Of a DNA stretch of 64,000 bases, positions 25,798-34,598 are shown piece by piece. Position 1 is the stretch's first letter. Each line of letters starts with the position of its first letter. Made by a program: the position numbers and the translations under genes. Under the pieces are notes generated by a model. It made no database searches. It saw only the letters and a program-made list of their open reading frames with translations, and had not been told where the DNA came from. The DNA comes from Bacteroidota bacterium. GTDB taxonomy: Bacteria > Bacteroidota > Bacteroidia > Flavobacteriales > Weeksellaceae. The stretch is from assembly GCA_023394415.1 (NCBI GenBank), contig JAEXAR010000001.1, forward strand, positions 124,001 to 188,000, written 5' to 3'.

Positions 25798-26553
25798 TTA
25801 ATACGCTTTATTTTTAATATCTACATAAAAATAGTTTTTTCCGTCTTTGGTCACTTCAAAAAGCCTCGCCAACTTCCAACTGAAATTTCTCTTGATATCA
25901 GAATATTCAAACGGTATAATAATTTTATTATTAACATCAATAATACCAAACTTATCGTTATAGCTGGCAATAATCATAGGATTTTTCAAATCATCACCTT
26001 CCAGGATATGAAGATAATGATATTGAGGATAAATCTGATACTGTCTATAATCTTCCGGATTTTCAAATTTAGAATCCTCTACAATTCCGTAAAAGCCTTG
26101 CCTGGTATAAGCATGATAAAGTTGCTTTTTGTACTCAAAAGGGCATTTTGCCAAATCAGAATCTACATATTTATACACTCTTTTACCTGCAAAATCAATT
26201 CGGTAATCTACTCCGTTCAATCTTACTGATGCGTAATCAGATGTACCATATTTTCTAGCCTTTTCATTTGGAGAATTAAGAAGATTACAGTCTTCAGTAT
26301 AAAAACCTACATTACTGTATTGATGGGAAATCACTAATTTTCCTTTTTGGTTGATAAAACCAAATTTTCCATCTTTTTTTTGTGGAATAAGTGCTGGGAT
26401 AGAATCATTAACTTTTACCAAATCAAGATTAGGTTTTATAGAAACTGTTTTCTTAATTGGCTTTTTCGTTGCAGGTTTCTTCACCGTTTTAGACTGCGCA
26501 TTAAGTACTAAAACTGCCAAAAGTGAAAACATTAAGCTTAAAATCTTCTTCAT
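25798..26553 (-). CDS. Secreted WG-repeat-like protein
   Basis: A 251-residue protein with a signal peptide (MKKILSLMFSLLAVLVLNAQ), a lysine/proline-rich linker (KKPATKKPIKKT) and two degenerate WG-type repeats. These read KDGKFGFINQKGKLVISHQY (about 60-80) and YNDKFGIIDVNNKIIIPFEY (about 205-225). WG proteins in Bacteroidota are periplasmic or surface-exposed and of unknown function. The gene ends just downstream of the TPP riboswitch on the same strand, so it precedes that unit but is not controlled by it. Confidence 0.75.
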   Translation of the reverse strand: MKKILSLMFSLLAVLVLNAQSKTVKKPATKKPIKKTVSIKPNLDLVKVNDSIPALIPQKKDGKFGFINQKGKLVISHQYSNVGFYTEDCNLLNSPNEKARKYGTSDYASVRLNGVDYRIDFAGKRVYKYVDSDLAKCPFEYKKQLYHAYTRQGFYGIVEDSKFENPEDYRQYQIYPQYHYLHILEGDDLKNPMIIASYNDKFGIIDVNNKIIIPFEYSDIKRNFSWKLARLFEVTKDGKNYFYVDIKNKAY

Positions 26554-26681
26554 AACGTGTCTTTTTGCAAAATCGCTGCCAAAAATAAGAATAAAATAGT
26601 AAGGTATCGGAGATAGATTCGCAGCATATTATTAATTCAAAATCTTAATGAAAAGCATTCCGAAAAATCCTCAAAAATTCG

Positions 26682-26689
26682 TAAATTTG
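26682..26689 (+). promoter_or_regulatory. Possible -7 promoter box of the aconitase gene
   Basis: TAAATTTG matches the Bacteroidota TAnnTTTG box, 38 bases before the start codon. No TTG is found at the usual 17-20 bases upstream, so confidence is limited. Confidence 0.4.
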
Positions 26690-26727
26690 AAAATTCTAAT
26701 AGTTGATAATCAAAAATATTTTACGAT

Positions 26728-28998
26728 ATGACTTTTGACATTGATATGATTAAAAAAGTGTATGAGCGCTATCCTGAAAGAATTGCTGCGGCAAGAAATG
26801 TTGTAGGAAAACCGCTTACACTCGCAGAAAAAATTCTTTACACTCACCTTTGGGAAGGTAATGCATCACAGGCTTATGAAAGAGGAAATTCTTATGTGGA
26901 TTTTGCTCCGGACAGAGTTGCCATGCAAGATGCAACCGCACAAATGGCACTTTTACAGTTTATGCAAGCTGGAAAAGCTAAAGTTGCAGTTCCTTCAACT
27001 GCTCACGCCGATCACTTAATTCAGGCGAGAGTTGGTGCTGAAGCAGATTTACAGGAAGGTATCAATAAAAATTCAGAGGTTTTCAATTTTTTAAGTTCAG
27101 TTTGCGATAAATATGGTATCGGTTTCTGGAAACCGGGCGCAGGAATTATTCACCAAGTGGTTTTGGAAAATTATGCATTTCCTGGTGGAATGATGATTGG
27201 AACCGACTCTCACACCGTAAATGCAGGTGGTTTAGGAATGGTTGCCATTGGTGTTGGTGGCGCAGATGCTGTTGATGTAATGGCAGGAATGGCGTGGGAA
27301 TTGAAAATGCCAAAACTCATCGGGATTAAATTAACCGGAAAAATGAACGGTTGGACTTCTGCAAAAGATGTTATCCTAAAAGTTGCCGGAATTCTTACGG
27401 TAAAAGGTGGAACCGGATGTATCGTAGAATACTTTGGCGAAGGCGCAGAATCACTTTCTGCAACAGGAAAAGGAACCATTTGTAATATGGGTGCAGAAAT
27501 TGGTGCTACCACTTCTACTTTTGGTTATGATGATTCTATGAGAAGATATCTTGCTGCAACTGGAAGACAGGATGTCGTTGATGCCGCTGACAAAATTGCT
27601 GAACATTTAACAGGAGATGCTGAAGTTTACGCCAATCCTGAACAATATTTCGACCAAGTTATTGAAATCAATTTATCTGAATTAACACCGCATTTGAACG
27701 GACCTTTCACTCCGGATTTAGCGACGCCTGTTGCAGAATTTAGAGCAAAAGCCGAAGCAAATGGATGGCCTTTAGATGTAGAATGGGCGCTAATCGGTTC
27801 TTGCACCAACTCTTCTTATGAAGATTTATCAAGAGCAGCTTCCATTGTGGAAGATGCTGTTGCAAAAGGTGTAAAACCAAAAGCAATTTTGGGAATTAAT
27901 CCGGGTTCTGAACAAGTAAAATATACCGCTGAAAGAGATGGATTTTTAGATTCTTTCAGAAAATTTGAAAATGCGAGAATTTTTACCAACGCTTGCGGAC
28001 CTTGTATCGGACAATGGGACAGAGAAGGTGCTGACAAAGGCGAGAAAAACTCCATCATCCACTCTTTCAACCGAAATTTTGCTAAAAGAGCCGACGGAAA
28101 TCCAAATACACACGCTTTCGTAGCGTCGCCGGAAATGGTTGCAGCCGTTGCAATTTCGGGAAGATTAGACTTTAATCCAATTACAGATACTTTAACCAAC
28201 CAAAACGGTGAACAAGTAAAATTGGATGAACCAAAAGGTTTTGAACTTCCTGAGAAAGGTTTCGATGTAGAAGATAATGGTTATCAAGCGCCTTCAGAAG
28301 ACGGTTCAAACGTTCAAGTAATTGTTTCTCCAACTTCGGACAGACTTCAACTTTTGGATCCATTCTTACCTTGGGACGGAAAAAATATTGAAAACGCAAA
28401 AGTTCTTATTAAAGCCTTCGGAAAATGTACAACTGACCATATTTCTATGGCAGGTCCTTGGTTGAAATACCGCGGACATTTGGATAATATTTCCAATAAT
28501 ATGTTGATTGGCGCTGTAAACGCTTACAATATGGAAACCAACAAAGTGAAAAATCAATTAACCGGAGAATATGGTGAAGTTCCTGCAGTTCAAAGAGCTT
28601 ACAAAGCAGCAGGTGTTCCGAGTATTGTTGTAGGCGACCATAATTATGGCGAAGGTTCTTCCAGAGAACACGCCGCAATGGAACCAAGACATTTAGGTGT
28701 AAAAGCAGTTTTGGTAAAATCTTTTGCCAGAATTCACGAAACCAATCTCAAAAAGCAAGGAATGCTTGCATTAACGTTCGTGAATGAAGCAGATTACGAT
28801 AAAATTCAGGAAGATGACACTATTGATTTCCTAAATCTTACAGAATTTGCGCCAAGTGTTCCAATTCGTTTATTGGTAAAACACGCCGATGGAACGACTG
28901 ATGAAATTTTAGCAAATCACACGTATAACGACCAACAAATTGGTTGGTTCAAAGCAGGTTCTGCATTGAATTTGATTGCTGAAGAAGCGAATAAGTAA
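26728..28998 (+). CDS. acn: Aconitate hydratase (mitochondrial-type aconitase)
   Basis: A 756-residue TCA-cycle enzyme that interconverts citrate and isocitrate through cis-aconitate. Cluster-binding cysteines are in LIGSCTNSSYEDL (about residue 358) and NACGPCIGQW (about 421-424); substrate-site features include MMIGTDSHTVNAGG and GDHNYGEGSSREHAAMEPRH in the C-terminal swivel domain. The length and pattern fit the mitochondrial-like group rather than the longer AcnA or AcnB forms. It is followed by a long palindrome and a separate terminator. Confidence 0.95.
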   Translation: MTFDIDMIKKVYERYPERIAAARNVVGKPLTLAEKILYTHLWEGNASQAYERGNSYVDFAPDRVAMQDATAQMALLQFMQAGKAKVAVPSTAHADHLIQARVGAEADLQEGINKNSEVFNFLSSVCDKYGIGFWKPGAGIIHQVVLENYAFPGGMMIGTDSHTVNAGGLGMVAIGVGGADAVDVMAGMAWELKMPKLIGIKLTGKMNGWTSAKDVILKVAGILTVKGGTGCIVEYFGEGAESLSATGKGTICNMGAEIGATTSTFGYDDSMRRYLAATGRQDVVDAADKIAEHLTGDAEVYANPEQYFDQVIEINLSELTPHLNGPFTPDLATPVAEFRAKAEANGWPLDVEWALIGSCTNSSYEDLSRAASIVEDAVAKGVKPKAILGINPGSEQVKYTAERDGFLDSFRKFENARIFTNACGPCIGQWDREGADKGEKNSIIHSFNRNFAKRADGNPNTHAFVASPEMVAAVAISGRLDFNPITDTLTNQNGEQVKLDEPKGFELPEKGFDVEDNGYQAPSEDGSNVQVIVSPTSDRLQLLDPFLPWDGKNIENAKVLIKAFGKCTTDHISMAGPWLKYRGHLDNISNNMLIGAVNAYNMETNKVKNQLTGEYGEVPAVQRAYKAAGVPSIVVGDHNYGEGSSREHAAMEPRHLGVKAVLVKSFARIHETNLKKQGMLALTFVNEADYDKIQEDDTIDFLNLTEFAPSVPIRLLVKHADGTTDEILANHTYNDQQIGWFKAGSALNLIAEEANK

Positions 28999-29011
28999 AA
29001 GGAATCTAAAT

Positions 29012-29044
29012 AATCCTTCAAGGATTTTAAATCCTTGAAGGATT
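29012..29044. repeat. Near-perfect 33-base palindrome downstream of aconitase
   Basis: AATCCTTCAAGGATTT (29012-29027) and AAATCCTTGAAGGATT (29029-29044) are exact reverse complements separated by one base. There is no T run after it, and a proper terminator follows 12 bases later, so it may be an mRNA 3'-end stabiliser, a protein-binding site or a palindromic repeat. Each arm is itself partly self-complementary. Confidence 0.7.
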
Positions 29045-29055
29045 GATTAAAATAG

Positions 29056-29085
29056 AACCGCTCAAGAAATTGAGTGGTTTTTTCT
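29056..29085 (+). terminator. Intrinsic terminator of aconitase
   Basis: AACCGCTCAA (29056-29065) pairs with TTGAGTGGTT (29070-29079), with one G-T pair and a GAAA loop, followed by a run of T. Confidence 0.85.
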
Positions 29086-29169
29086 TTACAATCATTATAT
29101 TTGATTGTCAAATCCACAACAACCAATGGGCAGAAAAGTTTTAAATATTGATCAACAAATCTAATTATT

Positions 29170-29977
29170 AATGGCTCTAGACCAGAAGATTTTATTTTAT
29201 TAAACTATTTTGTTGTTGTAAAACTAAAAAAATGTGGGTAAATTTTAGACGAAGTCGTTAAGAAATTTATCCATATTTTTTTAGCAATTCCCATAACTCT
29301 TTTTCCATTTCCCCAATTTGCTTTCTCCACCTCCATTCGCATTCCTTCAGATGCAGTAAAAAAGTAGATTTCACACCGTTAAACTTCGCCAGCCTCCTTT
29401 TAGTGAAACTCCAAAAACTTTCAATCCCATTGATATGCACTCCGTTTTGATTTGAGAAACTTTTGCTCTTATCGATCCTGAAATGCTTCTCGTAACCTAT
29501 ATCCAAAAGTCCGCTGTAGCCCCTCCAACCGTCTGTAAACAGGACGCTTTCCAGCGAGACCCTCCCGCGGATAACCTTCCTTAAAGTTTCGCTTTTCGCA
29601 TCTGGGACAAGTTCCGTATAAACTCTCCCGTCTCTTTCAAAAACTCCAAAAACAGGTTGTTTCCACGTTCCCCTTCCTCTTTTTTGAGGCATATTGATTC
29701 CTCGTAATCTTCTTGCCCCAAAATAGGCTTCATCAAGTTCAACCTCGCCAAAAAATAAGCCCAGGTCACCCTGCTGCTTTCGGAAAATTACCTCGCGAAA
29801 TATTCTGAAATATCTGTTGATCGTTTTGCGGTTGTAGCCTAATATTTCTGCCGTTTTTGTGGCGTCAATATCACTGCAAAAGCACTTCACAATTTTTTTG
29901 ATCTCGTAATCGCTTAATTTGCTATATTTAATCGGCATTTGAGAACAAATTTATAAATTTGTTCTGGTCTTAAGCCT
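29170..29977 (-). mobile_element. IS1595-family-like insertion sequence, intact
   Basis: The element holds one transposase gene and imperfect terminal inverted repeats: GGCTCTAGACCAGAA (29173-29187) and, reverse-complemented, GGCTTAAGACCAGAA (29962-29976), 13 of 15 identical. The 8-base direct repeat TAATTATT occurs at 29162-29169 and 29978-29985, the size expected for an IS1595 target duplication; the AT-rich context leaves one to three bases of uncertainty at each boundary. The right end lies two bases from the start codon of a glycosyltransferase gene. Confidence 0.8.
29267..29938 (-). CDS. IS1595-type transposase
   Basis: A 223-residue transposase (DDE superfamily). The N-terminal part has a helix-turn-helix (DIDATKTAEILGYNRKTINR, about 24-43). 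The catalytic core shows VELDEAYFG (first Asp, about residue 67), VLFTDGWRGYSG (second acidic residue, about 134), and the later HINGIESFWSFTKRRLAKF, where Asn/Glu of the IS1595 DDN/E motif lie. It lacks the zinc-finger N-terminal domain of larger family members. The frame is complete, so the element may be active. Confidence 0.85.
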   Translation of the reverse strand: MPIKYSKLSDYEIKKIVKCFCSDIDATKTAEILGYNRKTINRYFRIFREVIFRKQQGDLGLFFGEVELDEAYFGARRLRGINMPQKRGRGTWKQPVFGVFERDGRVYTELVPDAKSETLRKVIRGRVSLESVLFTDGWRGYSGLLDIGYEKHFRIDKSKSFSNQNGVHINGIESFWSFTKRRLAKFNGVKSTFLLHLKECEWRWRKQIGEMEKELWELLKKYG

Positions 29978-29986
29978 TAATTATTT

Positions 29987-30877
29987 ATGATTCTTTCTGC
30001 TTCATATAATCTTTTTGATGGTGAGGAATTATTAGAAGGTTCTATTTCCCAAATTAGAAATCAGGTGGATTATATTACCGTCATTTATCAGGATACATCA
30101 AACTTTGGTGAAAAAAGGGATTCTCTAAAGTCTTATTTACAAGATTTGAAACAGCGTGGCTTAATTGATGATTTCTTCATGTTTACTCCTAATCTTTGGA
30201 GAAGTGCTTCAACCAATGAAAGAACAAAAAGAAATATAGGTTTAAAGGTTGCCAAAATTACAGGTTGTACCCATTATATGTCTTTAGATACCGATGAATT
30301 ATACAAACCACAACAATTTTATAATGCTAAAAATATTATAGAAAAGGGAGGCTTCGATGCTTCCTATTGTCAAATGCAAACATTTTACAAAAGTTGGGAA
30401 TATAGACTTTCACCTCCGGAAGATTATTATGTACCATTTATTTTCAAAATAATCGAAGGAAGAAAGCACAAAAGAACGAAATTTAAGCTTTTGGTAGATC
30501 CTACGCGAAATATGAAAAGTAAAAATTTTAAGATTTTTGAAAGAAAGGATCTTGAAATGATGCACGGATCTTACATTAGAAATGATATTGGTAGAAAATT
30601 GAATAACAGCAGCTCAAGAAAAGGTTTTGAAGGAAAACGACAAAAAATAACAGACTATTTTATCAATTGGCAGTATCCTCAAAAAGCTTTGCTTGCAGGT
30701 AATGTGGATAGATTTTATAATGTGGAGAAAGTCAATTATTTCCCGGAGCCAATTTTAGAAAATTACCAAAGTAACTTTAGGAAAAAAGATTTAGGCGTAA
30801 GATATCTCCAAAAAAAAATTAGCTTATCAAATGGTATGAAAGCTATTTTAAATTTGCTGAAATTTAGAAAGATATAA
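29987..30877 (+). CDS. Glycosyltransferase-like protein (GT-A type, unassigned)
   Basis: A 296-residue protein beginning MILSASYNLFDGEELLEGSI. It resembles GT-A proteins that read glycan donors: a DxD motif is in YMSLDTDELYKP (about 103) and the N-terminal sheet-like ITVIYQDTSNFG is typical. The C-terminal half (FKIFERKDLEMMHGSYIRND, NVEKVNYFPEPILENY) has the His/aromatic pattern of surface-glycan enzymes. Donor and acceptor are unknown. Its ATG lies two bases past the IS target repeat, so its native promoter and leader have been displaced by the IS. Confidence 0.65.
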   Translation: MILSASYNLFDGEELLEGSISQIRNQVDYITVIYQDTSNFGEKRDSLKSYLQDLKQRGLIDDFFMFTPNLWRSASTNERTKRNIGLKVAKITGCTHYMSLDTDELYKPQQFYNAKNIIEKGGFDASYCQMQTFYKSWEYRLSPPEDYYVPFIFKIIEGRKHKRTKFKLLVDPTRNMKSKNFKIFERKDLEMMHGSYIRNDIGRKLNNSSSRKGFEGKRQKITDYFINWQYPQKALLAGNVDRFYNVEKVNYFPEPILENYQSNFRKKDLGVRYLQKKISLSNGMKAILNLLKFRKI

Positions 30878-30953
30878 AACCGCCTAAAATTGATTAGTAG
30901 CCAGCAACATTGTCATTAAATCACTTGTTACAGGCTATTATGATGCAATTATT

Positions 30954-32204
30954 TTATTTCTTGAACTCTAGAATAGTTTTTTCCAAAATAGCCACACATT
31001 CCATCAGTTGATCTTCAGTAATTACTAATGGTGGAGCCAGCCTGATGATGTTTCCGTGAGTTGGTTTTGCCAGAAGTCCGTTTTCTTTTAGTGCAAGGCA
31101 AAGATTCCATGCAGTAGGAGAGTGCTGTGAATCGTTGATAATGATAGCATTTAGCAATCCTTTTCCTCTTACAGAGTGCACCAAATCAGATTTCTCAATC
31201 ACTTTTCTGATTTCATTTCTGAATATTTCTCCCAGTTTTTCAGCTCTTTCTGATAGTTGCTCTTCTTCCACAACATCCAAAGCTGCCATTGCAACAGCGC
31301 AGGCTAAAGGATTTCCTCCAAAAGTAGAACCGTGCTGTCCTGGATGAATGACTTTCATAATTTGATCATTTGCTAAAACTGCAGAAACAGGATACATTCC
31401 GCCAGAAAGAGCTTTCCCCAAAATTAGTATATCCGGTTGTACATCTTCGTGGTGGCAAGCAATTAATCTTCCTGTTCTTGCGATTCCGGTTTGCACTTCG
31501 TCAGCAATGAAAAGGACGTTATATTGTTTACAAAGTTCAGATGCTTTTTTCAGAAAACCTTCATCCGGAACGTAAACACCGGCTTCTCCTTGGATGGGTT
31601 CTACCAAAAATGCTGCTATGTTTTCAGCATCTTTTTTCAGCACTTCTTCGAGGTCGTTCAAATCATTGTATGGAATTTTTATAAATCCCGGAGTGAAAGG
31701 ACCATAATTATTGTGGGCATCTGGATCATTAGAAAAAGAGACAATAGTTGTAGTTCTTCCGTGGAAATTGTTTTCGCAAACAATTATTTTTGCATTATTT
31801 CCGTGGATGCCTTTTACTTCATAAGCCCATTTTCTGGCTAATTTAATTGCCGTTTCCACAGCTTCCGCCCCAGAATTCATTGGTAATACTTTATCAAAAC
31901 CGAAAAGAGAAGTGATTTTCTTCTCGTACTCACCAAGTTTTGAATTATAAAAAGCTCTGGAAGTTAAAGCCAAGCTTTGTGCCTGATTTACGAGTGCGCC
32001 AACAATTTTAGGGTGTGAATGCCCTTGGTTTACAGCAGAATAAGCAGAAAGAAAGTCAAAATATTTTTTACCTTCTACATCCCAAACATATACGCCTTCA
32101 CCTTTTTCCAAAACCACCGGAAGTGGATGGTAATTGTGTGCGCCATGTTGGTTTTCTAAATCGATAAAATACTGTGAGTTTTTGTGCTGTATTGCTGTTG
32201 ACAT
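30954..32204 (-). CDS. rocD: Ornithine aminotransferase
   Basis: A 416-residue class III PLP-dependent aminotransferase converting ornithine and a 2-oxo acid into glutamate semialdehyde and an amino acid. The PLP Lys is in LILGKALSGGMYPVSAV (about 265). Other marks are NSGAEAVETAIKLARKWAYE, the Asp-containing LFIADEVQTGIARTG and GQHGSTFGGNPLACAVA. This belongs to the same arginine/ornithine theme as CtlX about 28 kb away. It lies downstream of accC on the same strand but behind a terminator. Confidence 0.93.
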   Translation of the reverse strand: MSTAIQHKNSQYFIDLENQHGAHNYHPLPVVLEKGEGVYVWDVEGKKYFDFLSAYSAVNQGHSHPKIVGALVNQAQSLALTSRAFYNSKLGEYEKKITSLFGFDKVLPMNSGAEAVETAIKLARKWAYEVKGIHGNNAKIIVCENNFHGRTTTIVSFSNDPDAHNNYGPFTPGFIKIPYNDLNDLEEVLKKDAENIAAFLVEPIQGEAGVYVPDEGFLKKASELCKQYNVLFIADEVQTGIARTGRLIACHHEDVQPDILILGKALSGGMYPVSAVLANDQIMKVIHPGQHGSTFGGNPLACAVAMAALDVVEEEQLSERAEKLGEIFRNEIRKVIEKSDLVHSVRGKGLLNAIIINDSQHSPTAWNLCLALKENGLLAKPTHGNIIRLAPPLVITEDQLMECVAILEKTILEFKK

Positions 32205-32244
32205 TGTTTTACTTTTCTACAAATTTAAGCTAAAATCATTCAAT

Positions 32245-32275
32245 AAAAAAACCGCCTTATAAAAAGACGGTTTTG
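32245..32275 (-). terminator. Intrinsic terminator after accC
   Basis: AAAACCG and CGGTTTT (within 32248-32274) form a GC-tipped stem, with the A run at 32245-32251 giving T on the minus strand. It lies just past the accC stop codon and upstream of rocD. Confidence 0.7.
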
Positions 32276-32278
32276 ATA

Positions 32279-33631
32279 TTAATGGTCATATTTTTTATCC
32301 ATTACAAAACTTTCCATAAATTTTGTGGTGTAATTTCCTGCTATATAATCAGGATCTTCCATCAATTGTCTGTGGAAAGGGATGGTGGTTTTTACTCCTT
32401 CAACATAAAACTCATCCAAAGCACGCTTCATTTTAGCGATGGCTTCATCCCTTGTTTGTGCAGTGGTAATAATTTTAGCAATCATTGAGTCGTAGTTGGA
32501 TGGAATTGTGTAACCGCTGTATACGTGAGTATCGATACGGATTCCGTGTCCACCAGGAATATTTAAACTTGTAATTTTCCCAGGACTTGGTCTAAAGTCG
32601 TTGTAAGGATCTTCTGCATTAATCCTACACTCGATGGAGTGAAGTTTTGGGAAATGATTAATTCCTGAAATTGGTGTTCCTGCAGCGAGCATAATTTGCT
32701 CACGAATCAGGTCATAATCAATCACTTGTTCTGTAATTGGGTGTTCTACCTGAATTCTGGTATTCATTTCCATAAAATAGAAATTTCTATGCTTATCTAC
32801 CAGGAATTCAATTGTACCAACACCTTCATAACCAATAAATTCAGCAGCTTTTACAGCAGCATCACCCATTTTTTGACGAAGCTCATCAGTCATAAATGGC
32901 GATGGCGTTTCTTCTGTCAATTTTTGGTTTCTTCTTTGTACGGAGCAATCTCTTTCAGAAAGGTGACAAGCTTTTCCGAACTGGTCTCCGGCAATTTGGA
33001 TTTCTATATGACGAGGCTCTTCAATCAATTTTTCCATATACATTCCACCGTTTCCAAAAGCTGCAACAGCTTCCTGAATTGCAGATTCCCAATGATCTTT
33101 AAGGTCTTCTGCTTTCCAAACGGCTCTCATTCCTTTTCCACCGCCACCTGCAGTAGCTTTAATCATTACCGGATAGCCAATTTCTTCTGCGATTCTAACA
33201 GCATCTTCATAAGAATCGATTAATCCGTCAGATCCGGGAACGCAAGGCACGCCTGCAGCTTTCATAGTTGCTTTGGCATTGGCTTTATCTCCCATTTTTT
33301 CAATCTGTTCAGGAGTAGCGCCGATGAATTTGATGCCGTTTTTTTCGCATATTCTAGAGAAGTTGGCATTTTCTGAAAGGAATCCGTAACCTGGATGTAT
33401 TGCATCTGCATTGGTAATTTCTGCAGCAGAGATAATGTTTGGAATTTTAAGATAAGAATCCTTACTCATTGCAGGACCGATGCATACGGCTTCATCTGCA
33501 AATCTTACGTGGAGACTGTCTTTATCGGCTGTGGAATATACTGCGACGGTCTTTATACCCATCTCTTTGCAGGTACGCAATACACGCATTGCAATCTCTC
33601 CACGGTTGGCAATTAATATTTTCTTGAACAT
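32279..33631 (-). CDS. accC: Acetyl-CoA carboxylase, biotin carboxylase subunit
   Basis: A 450-residue ATP-grasp enzyme that carboxylates biotin on AccB, the first step of malonyl-CoA formation. It shows the N-terminal ILIANRGEIAMRVLRTC, the ATP loop MIKATAGGGGKGMRAV (about 158-173), the catalytic EMNTRIQVEHPITE (about 287-300), and the C-terminal RDEAIAKMKRALDEF. It follows accB by 109 bases and is the last gene of the pdxA-DUF177-rpmF-accB-accC run before the terminator. Confidence 0.96.
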   Translation of the reverse strand: MFKKILIANRGEIAMRVLRTCKEMGIKTVAVYSTADKDSLHVRFADEAVCIGPAMSKDSYLKIPNIISAAEITNADAIHPGYGFLSENANFSRICEKNGIKFIGATPEQIEKMGDKANAKATMKAAGVPCVPGSDGLIDSYEDAVRIAEEIGYPVMIKATAGGGGKGMRAVWKAEDLKDHWESAIQEAVAAFGNGGMYMEKLIEEPRHIEIQIAGDQFGKACHLSERDCSVQRRNQKLTEETPSPFMTDELRQKMGDAAVKAAEFIGYEGVGTIEFLVDKHRNFYFMEMNTRIQVEHPITEQVIDYDLIREQIMLAAGTPISGINHFPKLHSIECRINAEDPYNDFRPSPGKITSLNIPGGHGIRIDTHVYSGYTIPSNYDSMIAKIITTAQTRDEAIAKMKRALDEFYVEGVKTTIPFHRQLMEDPDYIAGNYTTKFMESFVMDKKYDH

Positions 33632-33740
33632 CTTTTTTGAAATTTTAAATTTTGGATTTTGGATTTTAAATTATTCTAAACAAATCACTGAAATAAACAG
33701 CAATTACATCTAAAATTTATAATCTATAATTTATAATCTC

Positions 33741-34223
33741 TTAAGATGGATCTACTAGGAATAATGGTTGGTCATACTCAACAGGTGTAGCGTCATCAAC
33801 CAGGATTTTCACAATTTTACCGGAAACTTCAGACTCAATTTGATTAAAAAGTTTCATGGCTTCAATAACGCAAACTACTTTACCATCTGTAATGGCATCG
33901 CCAACATTTACAAATACGTCTTTATCAGGTGATGGTTTTCTGTAGAAGGTACCAATCATTGGTGATTTGATGGTGATGTATTTGCTGTCGTCAGAAGTGT
34001 CAGCTTTTTCTGCTGCAGGTGCAGCTTGTGGTGCTGCTGCAGGTGCAGGAGATGCAGCCTGTGGCGCTGTTTGATAAACTGCAGTTTGAGGAACGTAGCT
34101 TACGGGTTCATTACCAAGTGGAGTTTTAATGGTAATTTCGAAATCTTTGGTTTTATATCTTACTTCAGATACTTCTGCTTTAGATACAAACTTGATTAAA
34201 TTTTGTATGTCTCTAATGTCCAT
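33741..34223 (-). CDS. accB: Biotin carboxyl carrier protein of acetyl-CoA carboxylase
   Basis: A 160-residue carrier. The N-terminal region (about 1-50) leads into an Ala/Pro-rich linker (AAPAPAAAPQAAPAAEK region, about 55-75), then the biotinyl domain with the biotinylation motif VIEAMKLFNQIESE near residue 122, whose Lys carries biotin. It is upstream of accC, its enzymatic partner, and downstream of the rpmF terminator, so some reinitiation of transcription is likely. Confidence 0.96.
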   Translation of the reverse strand: MDIRDIQNLIKFVSKAEVSEVRYKTKDFEITIKTPLGNEPVSYVPQTAVYQTAPQAASPAPAAAPQAAPAAEKADTSDDSKYITIKSPMIGTFYRKPSPDKDVFVNVGDAITDGKVVCVIEAMKLFNQIESEVSGKIVKILVDDATPVEYDQPLFLVDPS

Positions 34224-34264
34224 AATTTGTTATTTGAATATTCCTCAAAATTACAAAAAAACAA

Positions 34265-34304
34265 CAAAAAACCACTCAATTTTTATAAAAATGAGTGGTT
34301 TTTG
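34265..34304. terminator. Terminator or attenuator between rpmF and accB
   Basis: AACCACTCA (34270-34278) pairs with TGAGTGGTT (34292-34300), with an AT-rich inner part and A/T runs on both sides. On the minus strand it separates rpmF from accB, so it may lower acc expression relative to the ribosomal protein. Confidence 0.75.
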
Positions 34305-34332
34305 TATGAAAATGAAGGTTTTCTAGCTATTC

Positions 34333-34536
34333 CTAGTTTTCTTCAGATGTTTCAGTTTCTTTTTCCATTACTACTTTTCCTCTGTAGTAAAGTTTTCCTT
34401 CGTGCCAGTGTGCTCTGTGGTATAAGTGCAGCTCACCTGTTGTTGCATCTTTAGCCAATTGAGGAACTTCAGCTTTATAGTGAGTTCTTCTTTTGTCTCT
34501 TCTTGTGCTCGACTGTCTTCTCTTTGGATGTGCCAT
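34333..34536 (-). CDS. rpmF: 50S ribosomal protein L32
   Basis: A 67-residue protein. The N-terminus MAHPKRRQSSTRRDKRRTHY is the typical L32 signature; the C-terminal YHRAHWHEGKLYYRGKVVME and an acidic tail (EKETETSEEN) complete it. The zinc cysteines of some L32 proteins are absent (zinc-free type). It lies 62 bases downstream of the DUF177 gene in the order found in many bacteria. Confidence 0.95.
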   Translation of the reverse strand: MAHPKRRQSSTRRDKRRTHYKAEVPQLAKDATTGELHLYHRAHWHEGKLYYRGKVVMEKETETSEEN

Positions 34537-34598
34537 TTCTAATAATTTTTTTGATGAGCGATGAGATTCATCATCTCACCATATTTAAACTATTTTTT

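Noticed and set aside
27210..28199. Long antisense ORFs inside aconitase (27210-27512, 27816-28199)
   Set aside because: Shadows of the aconitase coding sequence; composition follows codon bias of the sense strand and there is no family match.
32696..33223. 175-codon plus-strand ORF opposite accC
   Set aside because: Lies wholly within the conserved accC gene on the other strand; low-complexity Phe/Ser-rich translation.
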